A DNA stretch of 64,000 nucleotides, taken from Azadirachta indica. Lineage: Eukaryota > Streptophyta > Magnoliopsida > Sapindales > Meliaceae. The notes below the pieces were generated by a model that was not told the origin of the DNA, did not search any database, and worked only from the letters and a program-made list of their open reading frames with translations. Shown here in pieces: positions 26,701 to 39,000 of this stretch (the stretch's first letter is position 1; each line of letters opens with the position of its first letter). The stretch spans positions 4,999,191 to 5,063,190 of the forward strand of contig CM040443.1 of the NCBI GenBank assembly GCA_022749755.1, given 5' to 3'. Both the position numbers and the translations under genes were made by a program.

Positions 26701-28161
26701 GTAAACACCATCTGGAATATGAGAAAGGGGGATCTGTCACAGAAATAATAACTAATTAGAAATAGAATAACTTCCAAAAAAAGACACCAATCATAAATTC
26801 ATAATAATAATTGCAAAAAGATTCAACAAAATTCAAAAAATCCTAGAGCTTTGTGGCATTACTGGATAAATGTTATAACAAATTCCCAAAACAAGGAGAC
26901 AACAATACATTCACAGGAAAGTAAAATTGCAAATCAAAGACATAATGTAGTTTGAATTGTTCAAATAAATGAAGCTCAAAATAAAACCACCAGTAAAGTT
27001 AACCACAATTCACATAAAAGCAAGGCACTCCTATCATCCTATTAAAAGTCACGTCCATTGTTGGAACATGAAATCCAGAACAAATTCTATAATCAAAAGG
27101 CACAAAAAGAAACAATTTTTTTGAGAAAAAGAAGACAACCGGATCCGTTAAAATTTAGCATAATTCAATCCTATCCGATTAGACAACAACATTCTGATCT
27201 AATTCTCGAACAATAATGAAAGATCATTTAATCTAATCTCATCCGAATGTAGGCTTGAGAAGTCAGCAAAACGACATAGAGACCAAACAACTTCAAAAAG
27301 CTAACCTCAGCCATTTTAGCCACCGTGCTCTCTCTCAAAATCTTCATCCACGGAAACTGGGACGCACTCACCACTGAAAATGCCCTCCCAAAGTAATCAG
27401 CAAATCTCATCATTTGTATCTCTTGCTGGTCCCCGTAAGTGCCCTAATCAAATAATTCAGCAAAGAAATTAAAAAAATCAACAGATCAGACCAAATCATG
27501 CACAAAAAAGCTTAATTTTTACACATACTTAATGATTGATTTATTCACATTTCCAAGAAAAAAGATTAATTTCCAATTCGATAATCAAATTAATATATCT
27601 AGAAGTAACAATACTCGTTTTGTCATTTAATTCATCAGTCGATCTACTAGTCTTTGGACTTACAGAAATATCGACAAGAAAAGCCGCCAGATCAGCCGCG
27701 TCGATCTTGGCGGCAGCTTCAGCGACAGTAATCTTAGGCTTCTTCGGCTTCTTCTGTTTCGGCTTCTTAGTCTCCTCAGCCTTCCCATTCTCCGTCACCG
27801 GACCTTCCGCGTCGCTGTCCTCGTCGTACTCGTCATCAGATCGGTGCTTCGATTTCACTGGCGCGTTAAAGTTTGCCGCTGCAGCCGCGGCCTGCTGAGC
27901 TCCGACGATCCTACGACGTCGCTCCTCGGCGTGCTGTTCCAGATTATGGAAAACGTTGCTCTTCTCGCCGTTACTAACGGCACCGTTAGCGCGAACGTTG
28001 TTCGCATTGGCGGGATCAGCGCCGGGTTTCGTCTTCCTCTGTCGCTTGGCGTAGGTTACCTTTTGCCAGCCGTGATCGCTGTGTACGTTGCTGTTGCCGT
28101 CGCTGCTGTTGTTGATCTCAGACGATTCGTTAACATTTGAATCTACGAGCACTGGCTCCAT
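23724..28161 (-). CDS. TMEM214-like (DUF2359) membrane protein, with an apparent 1-nt frameshift in the penultimate exon
   Basis: Animal TMEM214 is an ER membrane protein; the plant role is unclear. Ten exons: 27664-28161, 27306-27443, 26545-26733, 25226-25363, 24990-25108, 24773-24905, 24555-24684, 24371-24450, 24114-24247 and 23724-23963. Residues 1-166 are acidic and basic by turns, with GWQKVTYAKRQRKTK, an Ala-rich patch and a Lys/Pro-rich patch (KKPKQKKPKKPK). The middle has conserved blocks such as IPDGVYKTSVDWINQRSPEA and DKLPVIVWMVAQ. Phase is perfect through the first eight exons (475 codons). Exon 9 is 134 nt though both neighbours need phase 0: it reads LEASVNILKKLSQEWK, then hits TAA at 24167-24169, while the next frame continues as VKLTLLDPLRTTLKSFRQK into exon 10. 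As sequenced, the product stops at about 501 residues and loses about 100 residues, including the C-terminal hydrophobic segment (SVGFLVIALAVGAAFI). Confidence 0.85.
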
Positions 28162-31100
28162 AGCTTCGCTGGTCGACGACGTCGTCGTTTCAGGTTGTTT
28201 CTTTTGTTCTGATTTTCTCTCTCACTCTCGCTTTTCGATGGGGAGTACAGACAGAAAGGGAAAAGAGGGGGAGGAAATGGTTGGTGAGGATGAAAAAGAC
28301 CATTTAAAGAAGTTGACTTCTGGCATTGGCCCTCTGTTGAGTACGAAATTACAGTATTGCCATTCATTTTGAGCGCAAATTACAATTTTATTTTTGTGAT
28401 ATCTAAAAATGGAAAATCTGATATATTAGGAATATCAACAACAAAAGATAAGGATAAATCATGGTAGTCGATTAGATTTATATTAGTTGTAATTTACATT
28501 TTAGTAATTAACTCACTAAAAAATGAATTTGTGGTTTTCATTAATTTTTATTAAATCTATTTTTAAAAAATTAATATATATGTTCTTCATTAAAATAGAT
28601 AACACTTAAATTATAATTTTAAAATGACTATATAAGAGTACACTCTTAATAATTTTTTAAAACCTGTGAAAATGATGTTAAGAGAATAATGCTTTTAAGA
28701 CTTGAAAATGTGTTTAGTATTGTTCATTAAGTATAATTATTTGCAACAAAAATAATAAAAACGTGTTTAATGAATTATTCATTTTTAAAAAGTAAAACAA
28801 TCTTAAATTGTGTTTTACTTGCTAGTTAAAATTTTAAAAACATTTTTTAATACTAATTTTTAAAAATATGCTACTAAAATTTGTTTAAAATTTTTGAAGA
28901 TTATCAATAATTAAATGGACAAATGGAAAGACTCAAAATATAACATGTTCATTATTAAAAAATCCAAATAGTATGTGACCATAGTCACCAAATATGTTCT
29001 ACAAAAAATAGTTAATGAGTCTATGAATAGTCATAATAATTCTTAATATATAGAAAAATATTATAGAGTAAATATATTTTGTAAACAATATTAACATTTG
29101 ATCTTAATTTTGACATGTCTATATTTGTGGGAACTCTCTAAATTTGATCAAATAGACGTTTCATTTTGAATTTATGATCCATTAATACAATATTCAAAGT
29201 AATAGCCGTATACATAAATATTTTATTGAAAAAAATTTAATATTAATTTGTTGTTTGTATAACTTTAATATATAAGATAATAAGATATGTTTGTTTGAGT
29301 TGTTTCGCTATATTAATTTGTATTAAATTGATTTTAATCTTTTTCTTTTTATAATAATAAATTACAATTTATTATTATATTCTTCTCTATTTACATCATA
29401 ATATTAATATTATAAAAATAATTTAACTATTTCAATAAAAATTAGAAATTTAATCTTTTTTTGGAGTGTAATATTTTTATTATACTTTATAAATATAGCA
29501 CGTACTAAATTTGAAAAGCGTCAAATTTTGGTGGATCACTTTCTTTATCGGATATAATTTTAAAATTACATCACCTTAATATTTAAAAAAAATTATATAA
29601 AAAAAAAATAAATATCTATAATATTTTTTAAAATGGGACTTTGAAAATCATATATTAATATATAAAAAAATAATTTATTTGCATAATATATGGATAAGGA
29701 CAAGGGGGACAAAAGGATGAAATTGGAAAAAAATATATCCGAAGGTTTCGGGGCAGTAGCGGATAGCTACAAAATTGGAGTCAAACAAATCCCTCTCGGG
29801 GTTGGTAATCTGCGTCCAGTTTTTATTCATGAAGATGGAAGTCAAGAAAATCAACGGCTAATATGAGACCACGGGTGTGTGGGGCCTGTGAGATCACGTC
29901 CACTAAGATTCATCAATGACGTCGCAGTAGTCAAAGATATTATATTGGGGTAGAGTGGGACGAATGACAGCCATGCTTCTGCGTTATCAATCAGAGAATC
30001 ATGTGAAACTAATTACGTGGATCCTTTTAATTAATAATAATAATAATAATCTTTTCAGGATTATATAAACTGAAATAGGGTTCATTTCCTAGGCCCATAT
30101 TAAAACAAAACCCGTTGGTGTTGGTTGATATGATCAGTCCATGTAAGTGGGCCCATTTGATTGCAGGCCTATTTTTATTTTTCTATGTTAAAAGAGAGTT
30201 GTGCGTACCACTAGTGTGATATTTTGACATTTAAGTTTTAGTGAAACAACAAATAAAAATATAATTTATTAAACTTGTGTGCACAAATCTATGTCCATAA
30301 ATTCTGTTAAAGTTGAAAAAACCAATAATGTAATTATTATATGCTTAAAAAAATGTAAATCACATATGTTTTTCAATTTTATTTAATAGATTTTATTATC
30401 TAATAAAGGGAGAATGCTCGTTTCCCTCTCATTTTTTAACTAATGTTCTATTACTTTCTTATATTTTTTTGCTAATACCCTATCACCTCCTAATTCTTAT
30501 TTTTTTTTTTTTTTTATTCTTTAGTTTAATTGATTCATACTTTGACAAAATAAAACATGTTTGAATTATTAAAGAAAAAATCGAAACTCAGAGATGATAG
30601 AATATTAAAAAGATATAAAGGATAATGGGGTATTAATTAAAAAATGAGGGGAAAAACGGGTATTTTCTGCCTAACAAGTAAGTTATTACACATGATTGTT
30701 TATATGATAATTTTAAGAGAAAGTTTTACGTAGACTTAGTATTTGTTTAGTTTAACTTTTTAATTAATCAAAAGAACCTTTTTAATGTTAAAAAATTATT
30801 TTTTGTATTAACATAAATTTTAGCTTTTAATACTAGAAATTTTCACCTTTTTTAAGTAATAAAATTGTTTAAAATATTTTTATTTTTCTTAAAGATTTTT
30901 ATTTTTCAAATAGAGTATTAAAGAATTGTCTATTAAAATAATTACTTAATTTTTTTTATTTGTGATAACAAAATAATTAATAAATTTTTATTAAAACTTT
31001 ACTTATAAAAGCTCTATTAATAAAATATTTATTCTAAAAAATTTTACTTGAAGAATTATACCAAATAAATCCTTATAATATAAGTTTAATAAACTAATCT

Positions 31101-31440
31101 ATCAGATTTAGTTACAACCATTACCAAAATCATAACTTTTAAAGACCAATTTTTAATCCGCTATAAATAAGTTATTATTTGTAATTTATTTGGAACTGAG
31201 CATAATTTCGTCATATCAAAAAGTGTTATTTGTGATTATGCAATAGTAAATGCAATAAATAAAATGGTGGTAGTTAATTTTATTATAAAAAATGCATCGT
31301 TTATTTGTAAAAATATTATATAATCTAATATCTTTTATAATAAAAAAATTAAGTATTGTTATCAGTTTCTAATAAATGGGACTAAAAGGTTTAAATTATA
31401 TTAAGTTATATCAAATTTTATTAATTCCTTAATATTAAGG
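28162..31440. other. AT-rich divergent spacer between the TMEM214-like and BCCIP genes
   Basis: The part next to 28161 (to about 28330) is pyrimidine-rich on the minus strand and is probably the leader of the TMEM214-like gene. Most of the rest is A/T-rich with no gene. A more complex island at about 29700-30060 (see findings) and one MITE-like element at 30736-31077 are the only structure I can point to. Confidence 0.5.
30736..31077 (+). mobile_element. MITE-like element, copy a
   Basis: It starts near TAGTATTTGTTTAGTTTAAC and ends near ATTATACCAAATAAATCCTT. Internal sequence (AATTGTTTAAAATATTTTTA, TTTGTGATAACAAAATAATT, AAAGCTCTATTAATAAAAT) lines up by eye with the copy at 62226-62652. Termini are diverged. 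There is no coding sequence. Confidence 0.6.
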
Positions 31441-31641
31441 ACGTAAATGTTATTTCGGCAGAGTTCGCAAGCTTCTTCCCAAAAACATATCCGACTGTTC
31501 GCCAAAAAAAAATTTTGCTCGTCGTACTGCTTGCCACTGCCGCCGCCAGCTTGCCACGCCAGCACGCCGCCGTCAGCTTGCGATCGCCAGCACACGTCAT
31601 AACCAGTTGTCGTTGCCAGCGCGTCGTCGCATTTTGAGAGG
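31440..31641 (+). promoter_or_regulatory. Probable first, non-coding exon of the BCCIP homologue
   Basis: An abrupt GC-rich patch with TTTTGAGAG/GTTAAT as possible donor at about 31641. The matching acceptor (GCTGTAG) would be at about 33358, ten to fifteen bases before the start codon. Within it lies a two-unit tandem repeat of 27 and 28 bp (31539-31565 and 31566-31593), both starting GCCGCCG and ending CGCCAGCAC. No open frame links it to the protein, so I read it as leader. Confidence 0.5.
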
Positions 31642-33370
31642 TTAATCTCTCCCTTATTTGCCTACACTTAGTTTGAATTGATTAAAATTATGATATATGT
31701 TGATAAGAGTTTTGAGTTTTTAATCACAATTAACTTTGTTAATTAGATTCAGTTTGATTTTAACTATTTTTGTTGTCAATTTATTTGTTTATTGGTAAGT
31801 TAGAATCAGGTAATGCCTGAATTTGTAAATTGATATCTCTCTAAAATTTAATATGAAAAGTAATCATTTGTTGTAGAATACTCCATAGAACTTGAAAGAA
31901 TTTGATGGTCTACGTTCCTGGAATTTGAACCGGAAGATATCCTGTAAAATACAATTGCCCCTCACCCTCTCTGCCTTGCGTTCCTTTTAAGGTTTAATTC
32001 ATAAGTAATCTGTTAGTAGAGAGAACATCTTTATTGGAACATATAATCTTAGTGAATCGTAATTTTGGTTTTTCTTCATCTGAATTGGTTAGTGAAATGA
32101 CTCATTTTCATTATTCAGTCTCAAATTGGTGTCTATCTTCTGCCATTGTATAGAATTTCAATGTTAAGATAATATTTTCCATCTATTTTCAAACTGCACT
32201 TGTTTGTGAGGGTCAAGAACCACTCAAGCTGTTCCATAAATCAAATCTGGGCTCTAAGTCCACTCTCCTCAAATTTATTTGAAGACTTTTTAATTATTAC
32301 ATGCTACTACTATGAATTGCAATAATTTCATTTAAACGTAGGAGTTTGTTAAGCAATTTCATGGTTTTGGATCACCTGAATTGAATTTTCTCTAGCTATT
32401 ATATTCTGCAGTGTGTCATCTAGTTTTAGCCTCATCACATTTATGTTCAGACCAATACATTGAAAAGGAAAGTTCCTAGATGCCATCAGCCCCATGCATA
32501 ATGCCTTTTTGGGAATCACCCTTTGCCTTTTGGAAATACAAATTTTCAATCAGATTGTTTTGCATGAATTATTGACTTTGCGTATGGCTTTGATTATGTT
32601 TTATCACAGCTTTAGTTTATTTTTTCTATCCACATTGAAGCTGTTTGATAAAATACCTGGGAGAAATATAGCTTGGTATGGTATGTTGATTCCAGGTTTG
32701 GGGAATAATTCTTGTTTCAAAAATTCAATTGCCATTAAAGTTTTCTATTTGCTTAGATTCAAAATGTTGACAATTCTCTCTAGAGTGTACTAATTTCTTC
32801 TTTTGCTATAAGAATATCAATTCCCATGACTCATTTCGTACAGCATTTCCAGGAATCAAACCACCACTTTCCACAAACTACACATCAAAATCTTTTTTCC
32901 CCCCTCAAAAAATGGCAAACAATGCAAAATTACCACTTTTTACTCTGTAAACCAGATTGACTAAAATTGTCTTTATGATGCATTGAATGGCATATACTGC
33001 CTGAGTACTATTTTGAAAGTTGCATGTGTTCCCTCACATTTTTGTGCAAATGACTGATCATTATTTAGTAAAGTGTGTCCATTTTCTCAATGTGAACTTG
33101 GTGGTTGAAGTTTTTCTAGGATAGAACTGGTCCTTCATGATAAGAGGAGACGTTTCATGTAATTTTTGAGTTGTTATGATAAAAACTTAGGCCATTTACT
33201 TCATATAGGAGATAGTCATCTTGAAATGTGATGCTACATGGTGTTTGGTTTACTTTATGAATGAAATAAAAAATGGAAAAATTTAGTTTTGTATGCCTAG
33301 CCTATCATCCATTTCGGTGATACTTATATTTTGTATGGTCCTTTTGGTTGCTGTAGAGTGACGTAACAAG

Positions 33371-36061
33371 ATGCCTCGAAGGCCGACAAAGCGTCGTCAA
33401 TTGCTGAATCATCAACCATTAACCTTTTCCCCTTTTGCTCGTTCAGTTGCACAAATTGCCTCCACTCACATGGATAGGTGTCAAACTCTTAAATCAAAAG
33501 ACCAGAAAGGATCTCCACGTAGCTCCAGAGGTATTATCATCTAACTAATCTCTTCTTAAATTGAATGGTATTTCTCTATTCTGTTGGTGAAAAAGCACAC
33601 TGATTTTAATTCTTTCTAGGTAATGGAACACCTAAGCGCGTTCGGGAGGAGAAGAGTGATCTGTCCAATTCTTCAGAAGAAGAAGGATCTGAAGTAAGCA
33701 TCAAAATTTTTTCTTCTTCGTGACTGCCATAATTGTCAAAGTGATAACGTTTGATTTTGGTTGTTTTTGGCCATAACTTATATGAACTTACTCCGTTTCA
33801 TTGAAGGGTGTTGTCCAAGCAGATTTTGTCTTCTTTGATCCAAAAGCAGATGACTTCCATGGAGTGAAAATGTTGCTACAAACTTACCTTGATGATACAC
33901 AGTGGGATTTGAGTGGTTTTGTTGACTTGATATTGGCTCAGACCACTGTAGGTACTGTTGTCAAAATAGAGGATGACGATGATGATACACCTTTCTCCAT
34001 CGTGACTGCTCTGAATTTGGAGAGATATAAGGCAAGCAACTTGCACTCTTGCACTCCTCTCTATATGCTATATGTTTCCAATGGCCATATCAAATTTTGT
34101 GCCATCTTTCACAAGATATGAGCATTAAGAAGTGCGCCATCAGTGACAGTGTGCATTTCGTATCGATATTGTCTATAGTTGCAATAAACTGAAAAACATA
34201 TTTCTAATTTCCACTCGACGTGGATGTGGGAACCTCAATCCAATTTAGTTGATCTTCATTTCAATCCCATTAAGTTATAAGCTTGACAAGGTAGTTACTT
34301 ATTTAGGTATGAGAATGCTTTCCTGACAAATTTTGGTGTTATAACGCCTCTTTAGTGTGAATATTGGATGTGCCATGTTATTGGCAACTAGTGGGTAAGT
34401 GCAATAGATGTAGTGAGCTAGCCTTCATACACGTTATCATTTGTACTGTCTCATGAGCCATAGGCTTCTTTCTTATCAGGATCATAAATGTATAACAGAG
34501 CTCAAGGAATTTCTCCTTAAAGCATGCCAGGAGAAGGATATGCTTAATGACTTGAGATTACTTATAGGGGAACAAGCATGTGCTGTGGGTCTATTGGTTT
34601 CTCAGCGTGTGGTGAATCTTCCTCCTCAGCTTTTGCCACCTCTATATGATGCACTCTTCGATGAAGTTTCATGGGCTACAGAAGATGAGGTTAGATGATT
34701 ATTACCATGTGGATTGTGAGCTTGTATGATATCTCTCATTGTGTGCTGGAAATGAGTCTCTAATGAACTTGTGTTTTCTTGTTTCTCTTTTTGAAGCCAA
34801 AGGAGGAGCTCCGGAGTTCCTTCCGCTTTAAGTTCTATCTACTAGTCAGCAAAATTTACAAGGTTTACCATTCATCTTCTCACTGCTCATTACTATTAGT
34901 TGCTTTTGATTTATGAGTGGCTCCATCAATTCTTTTATCAATTGCTGTCTTTCTTTGGTTGTGTTTGTGCATGGCTTTCCTATGTGGATGCAAAATTATA
35001 GCTTAAGAATGTGAACCAGAAAAAGAAGCAAGGTAATCACAGTGAGGAGCAAATAGTATACATCAAGCCAGAAGATGAAATTTTTCACAAGGTATTGATT
35101 CCTTTTATGCATTGTATCGCCTGCTTTATTTTCTTTCTACTGAGATTTTCTACAGATGTTTTATGTCTCATTTCATAACTCTTTCACACCTGTATATGTG
35201 TTGTCTGATTTTATTTTATTTATACTCTTTAACTGATTGTTCTTCCAAATACTTCTCAGCTCAGTTCATGGTCCTTTACTTTTCCTATGCACTCCCAGCA
35301 GGTTGAAATTCATGAGGCAAGTATTATTGCTGCCAGCTAGTTATGATTTTTCTGTAATGGTATTTGCGAATACTGATGATTGGTGGAAGTTACAATTCAA
35401 CTTTTTTTCTGGAGGTATCTACTTATTGTTTTACAAGACTTGGTGCCTATTTGAAAATCTTGGAGATATTCTAATACCTCTGTATATTTCTCATGGTTCC
35501 AATGTGGCAGTTGATGGTTAACTATGCATGTTATGTTTTTGGAAAGCTCATAGGTTTTCTTTCCTTGTCTGGAGTTGTCTTGCCTTTATATTTTCTTCTT
35601 GTTCTCAACACTTTTGTGGCTTAACATGCACTATAATATTCCATGCTCCAACAAAGTTCCATCTGGCAGTATCTTGACCTCTCTAAGCTATGAAAAGTTA
35701 TGTCTCACTTCATCAAGTGCCTTTTGTATCCCATCCTGAGGCTGCAACTTTTTATCCTATTCTGTTAGTCATTGTTATCCAAATGCAGTCGGATACATGA
35801 CATGTTACATTATACCATTTTCATACTACTCTTATCTCCATTGGCTCCATGTTTACTTCATTACTTCATAGTAGAATGTCCTGATCTGTTGTTTGTATTC
35901 TTGTGGTTGATGAACTCTATGGCATAACATCATAATGTAAGGTTTCGTTAATTTTGCAGCTAAGAAATTACCGTTTAATGGGGTTAGTCATGGCTGTAGA
36001 GGCAACCAAAATTCCTACATTCAGACAGCAATTGCAATCTTTAGTTGCTGATGAGACCTAA
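33371..36061 (+). CDS. BCCIP/BCP1 family protein
   Basis: BCCIP (Bcp1 in yeast) proteins are nuclear: the human protein binds BRCA2 and p21, the yeast one acts in nuclear export and ribosomal-protein chaperoning. Eight coding exons: 33371-33530, 33620-33693, 33807-34031, 34480-34689, 34797-34862, 35002-35091, 35260-35316 and 35960-36061, giving 327 residues (about 326 in Arabidopsis). The N-terminus is basic (MPRRPTKRRQ), followed by a Ser/Glu-rich acidic stretch. The BCP1 domain starts at about residue 79 with VVQADFVFFDPKADDFHGVK and includes TYLDDTQWDLSGFVDLILAQ, GEQACAVGLLVSQRVVNLPP and LRNYRLMGLVMAVEATKIP near the end. Two donors are GC rather than GT (AAG/GCAAGC after 34031 and GAG/GCAAGT after 35316). 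The second could instead be a GT donor at 35301/35302, also in phase, which would drop VEIHE. Confidence 0.9.
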
Positions 36062-39000
36062 AGGTGTGGTATTTCTTTTATTTCTCTGCTTTCAATTTTT
36101 TTGTCCTTCTTGAGGCTTCTGGAGTAACTTTCAAACTAGGTGACCTTGTTCCAATTCTATTTGTAGGTATGTTTAATTTGTTGAGGTACTTATGGGTGCC
36201 TGTGTGATGACGAGGAACCTCTTCATCCATTTTGTAAACCAATAGGTAACAAATCTTGTAACTGCAGCAACTATCTATTTCAATAGGTTGAGCCAATTTT
36301 GTAACTGCAGCAACTATCATCTTGCTTAATCAGACAAACACATAGGAATATGTAACAGTTATGTTACATATGAAGCAGGATAACATTTGTCACAATGTCT
36401 TCTTAAACTTTTCATAGATGATCACTTTGTTTTGGCCTTTTGATCATGAGTTGCTATGTACTTATCTATTTTTTCCTTTACATTAAATACCAGCAAATTC
36501 TTACGTATACTGTTGAATTGACCAACAAATGCATCAATGACATCTGAGCTACATACCCATGCTTACTAAGTAGTTCTCTGTGTTCAAGCATTATTGAGGA
36601 ATCATTGTTTAGACGAACGAATGATACTGCAGTTTTCTTTTTCTGCCTTAGCTAGTTTTTACAGGTCTTCAATATGGACATATACAATGAGTGAAACTAC
36701 TCTGAAAACTCCATATGCAGTAGGAAGTTATAGATGAAGCTAAATTCTGATCTTGTCATGATTTTTTTTTTTTAATTATTATTATAATTATTATTTTCAA
36801 TGTATATCTGTCCATAGCACTGTATAGATGAGGCAAAGGGCCATAAATATTGAGAAGTAGACAGTATCAAAATGATGACCCAAGTGCACGTGAAGCCATG
36901 CCTTGTTGCAGCTGCAAATGCAATGAGTGAAACTTACTTTATGTTTTGTCTTGCCAAAAAGAGTGTGACAAAATCTTCAATCAAATTATTATTTCCTTCT
37001 AACTTTTATATGTCGGTAGTCTCTGAATCTGAATCATGTATTTATATATATATATATATATATATATAAATTTATATATGATTCACATGAAATGGATTGA
37101 ATTCATTTTTCTGTCCCAAAAATTATTACTTAACTTCCCAAGAATAGGGATTACTATTACTTTGACCCTTATCTTCACTATCCATCCTTGACCAAGCCAG
37201 GATGGGCCTTTAGTCACATGCACGCACGTGTGGTTGAGCATATGCAGGATATCGATAAACACTAACCCTAAATTTTTTTCTTTATAAGAGAAAATTTTAT
37301 TCTAAATGTTTTCTTATATTTAATTTACCAAAAAGGTGTGCTTTCATATAACAATATTCTTGAGCATACTCTCGCAGTACTTTTTGCTGTAAAAAGAAAA
37401 CCTTGAGAAGTGCTTCTAAGAAATTCCTCTTAAAAATACTTGGAGCATAAGCCTTCTATTATGAAATGTGTTTTATAAATAAAATTATTCTAAATATCTT
37501 ATATTTGATTTACTGGTGTTTAATTGAAATAGAAAGAAGTAAGTACTAGAAAATGTTTTCTTAATTCCTTTTTACGAGAAAGTGACAGACATTTTTTAAA
37601 AATATGCTAAAAGATGTTCTTTTCATGTGAAAAATATTCTTTTTTTCAGATATATATTACAAAATTTTTGAAGGCTACTTTGTAAACAAAATATTTGACG
37701 AGTACCTCTATAAAAATACCTTCAAAGCTTCATGTAATATCGTGCATTTTCATTTTGTTTTGAAAATAAAGTTGAAAAAAATGGTAATATCAATTTTCAT
37801 GAAATTCATTTATTTTTTCGTTAATATTTAAAATTTAATGTTTTCGTCTTTTAATAATTGTGATTTGAAAGCCTCGTACCTCAATAAGACTAGAGTCTAA
37901 ATAATATTTTTTTTATTAAAAAAAAAAGGATTTTATTGCCTTCAAGAAGTAAAACAAAGCATTGGCTGGCCTTAAAATGTGGCTAAAAGTATAAAGATAA
38001 ATAAATAAATAAATAGAGGCTAAATTCAACGAGGCATAACGCACATGGTTGGTAGATGCTTTAAGGCACTTGGTTTATCCATGATTCATGGATCTGAAAA
38101 TAAAATTAAAATTAAAAAAAAAAAAAGTGATAAAAATTATGAAATAAAAAAGTGAAACAACCACGTGTGATGTGCACGTGCAGTGGCCCATTGTGTTCTC
38201 ATTCTTACATTTTTCGAGGTTAAGGTAAGGATAGGGTTTTGTTTAAAATTGTAAAAAACTTAAAGTTTTTGTGGTTTCATTGCAAATCTCAAGAATTATA
38301 AATTAATTTTTTTTAGACATTGAAAATTGCAAAGGCTACCTCGTAACTTCTCGGTAATTATAGAATTTGATATATTATTATTATATTTATATATATTATG
38401 AGGTAAATAAATAAAAAAATTAACTCCAAATTTCAAGAATATTAGTTTTATTAAAAAAGTTGCGTGCAATTCATCAAGGATTGATTAAGTCATTTTTGAA
38501 ATAAAATATTAATTAATTTAACTGATAAAATCTTTTAAAATAATATAAAATATTTACGGTTTAAATTTCACTCCCTCCAAATTGAAAAAGAGTTGAATTT
38601 ATTATTTGTAGTAATTTTAAAAATCATTTATATACTTAATTGAATAAAACTTATTAAATTATCAATATAATTTAAAATTGATCAATTTGAATTGGATTGA
38701 TTAATTTGATGGGTTGATTGAGAATTTAAATTACCTACAACACAAGTAGATTCGAGTTACTACTACGATTCATATTAAAAAAAAAAATCCTAATAATTTA
38801 TGGTAAGTTACAAATTTTTGTGTGTATATATGTATATATATATAATTTATTTAGGTAATGCTAGAAAGTAGTTTATTGGAACACGTGTAAGGATTCCATT
38901 GGATTTTAGCTGTCTGTCGTCCCAACAAGATCACCGACAGTGGATTAGGAGTCAACTGGTACAATGATCTTGACCATTTTAGGTCAGTTCTAAATTCTGA

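Noticed and set aside
27844..28140. Plus-strand ORF opposite exon 1 of the TMEM214-like gene
   Set aside because: Shadow of a GC-rich coding exon; the minus-strand frame carries the family features and correct splice phase.
31401..31595. Minus-strand ORF rich in Gly/Trp over the BCCIP leader
   Set aside because: Antisense of a GC-rich tandem repeat; no family and no neighbour exons.
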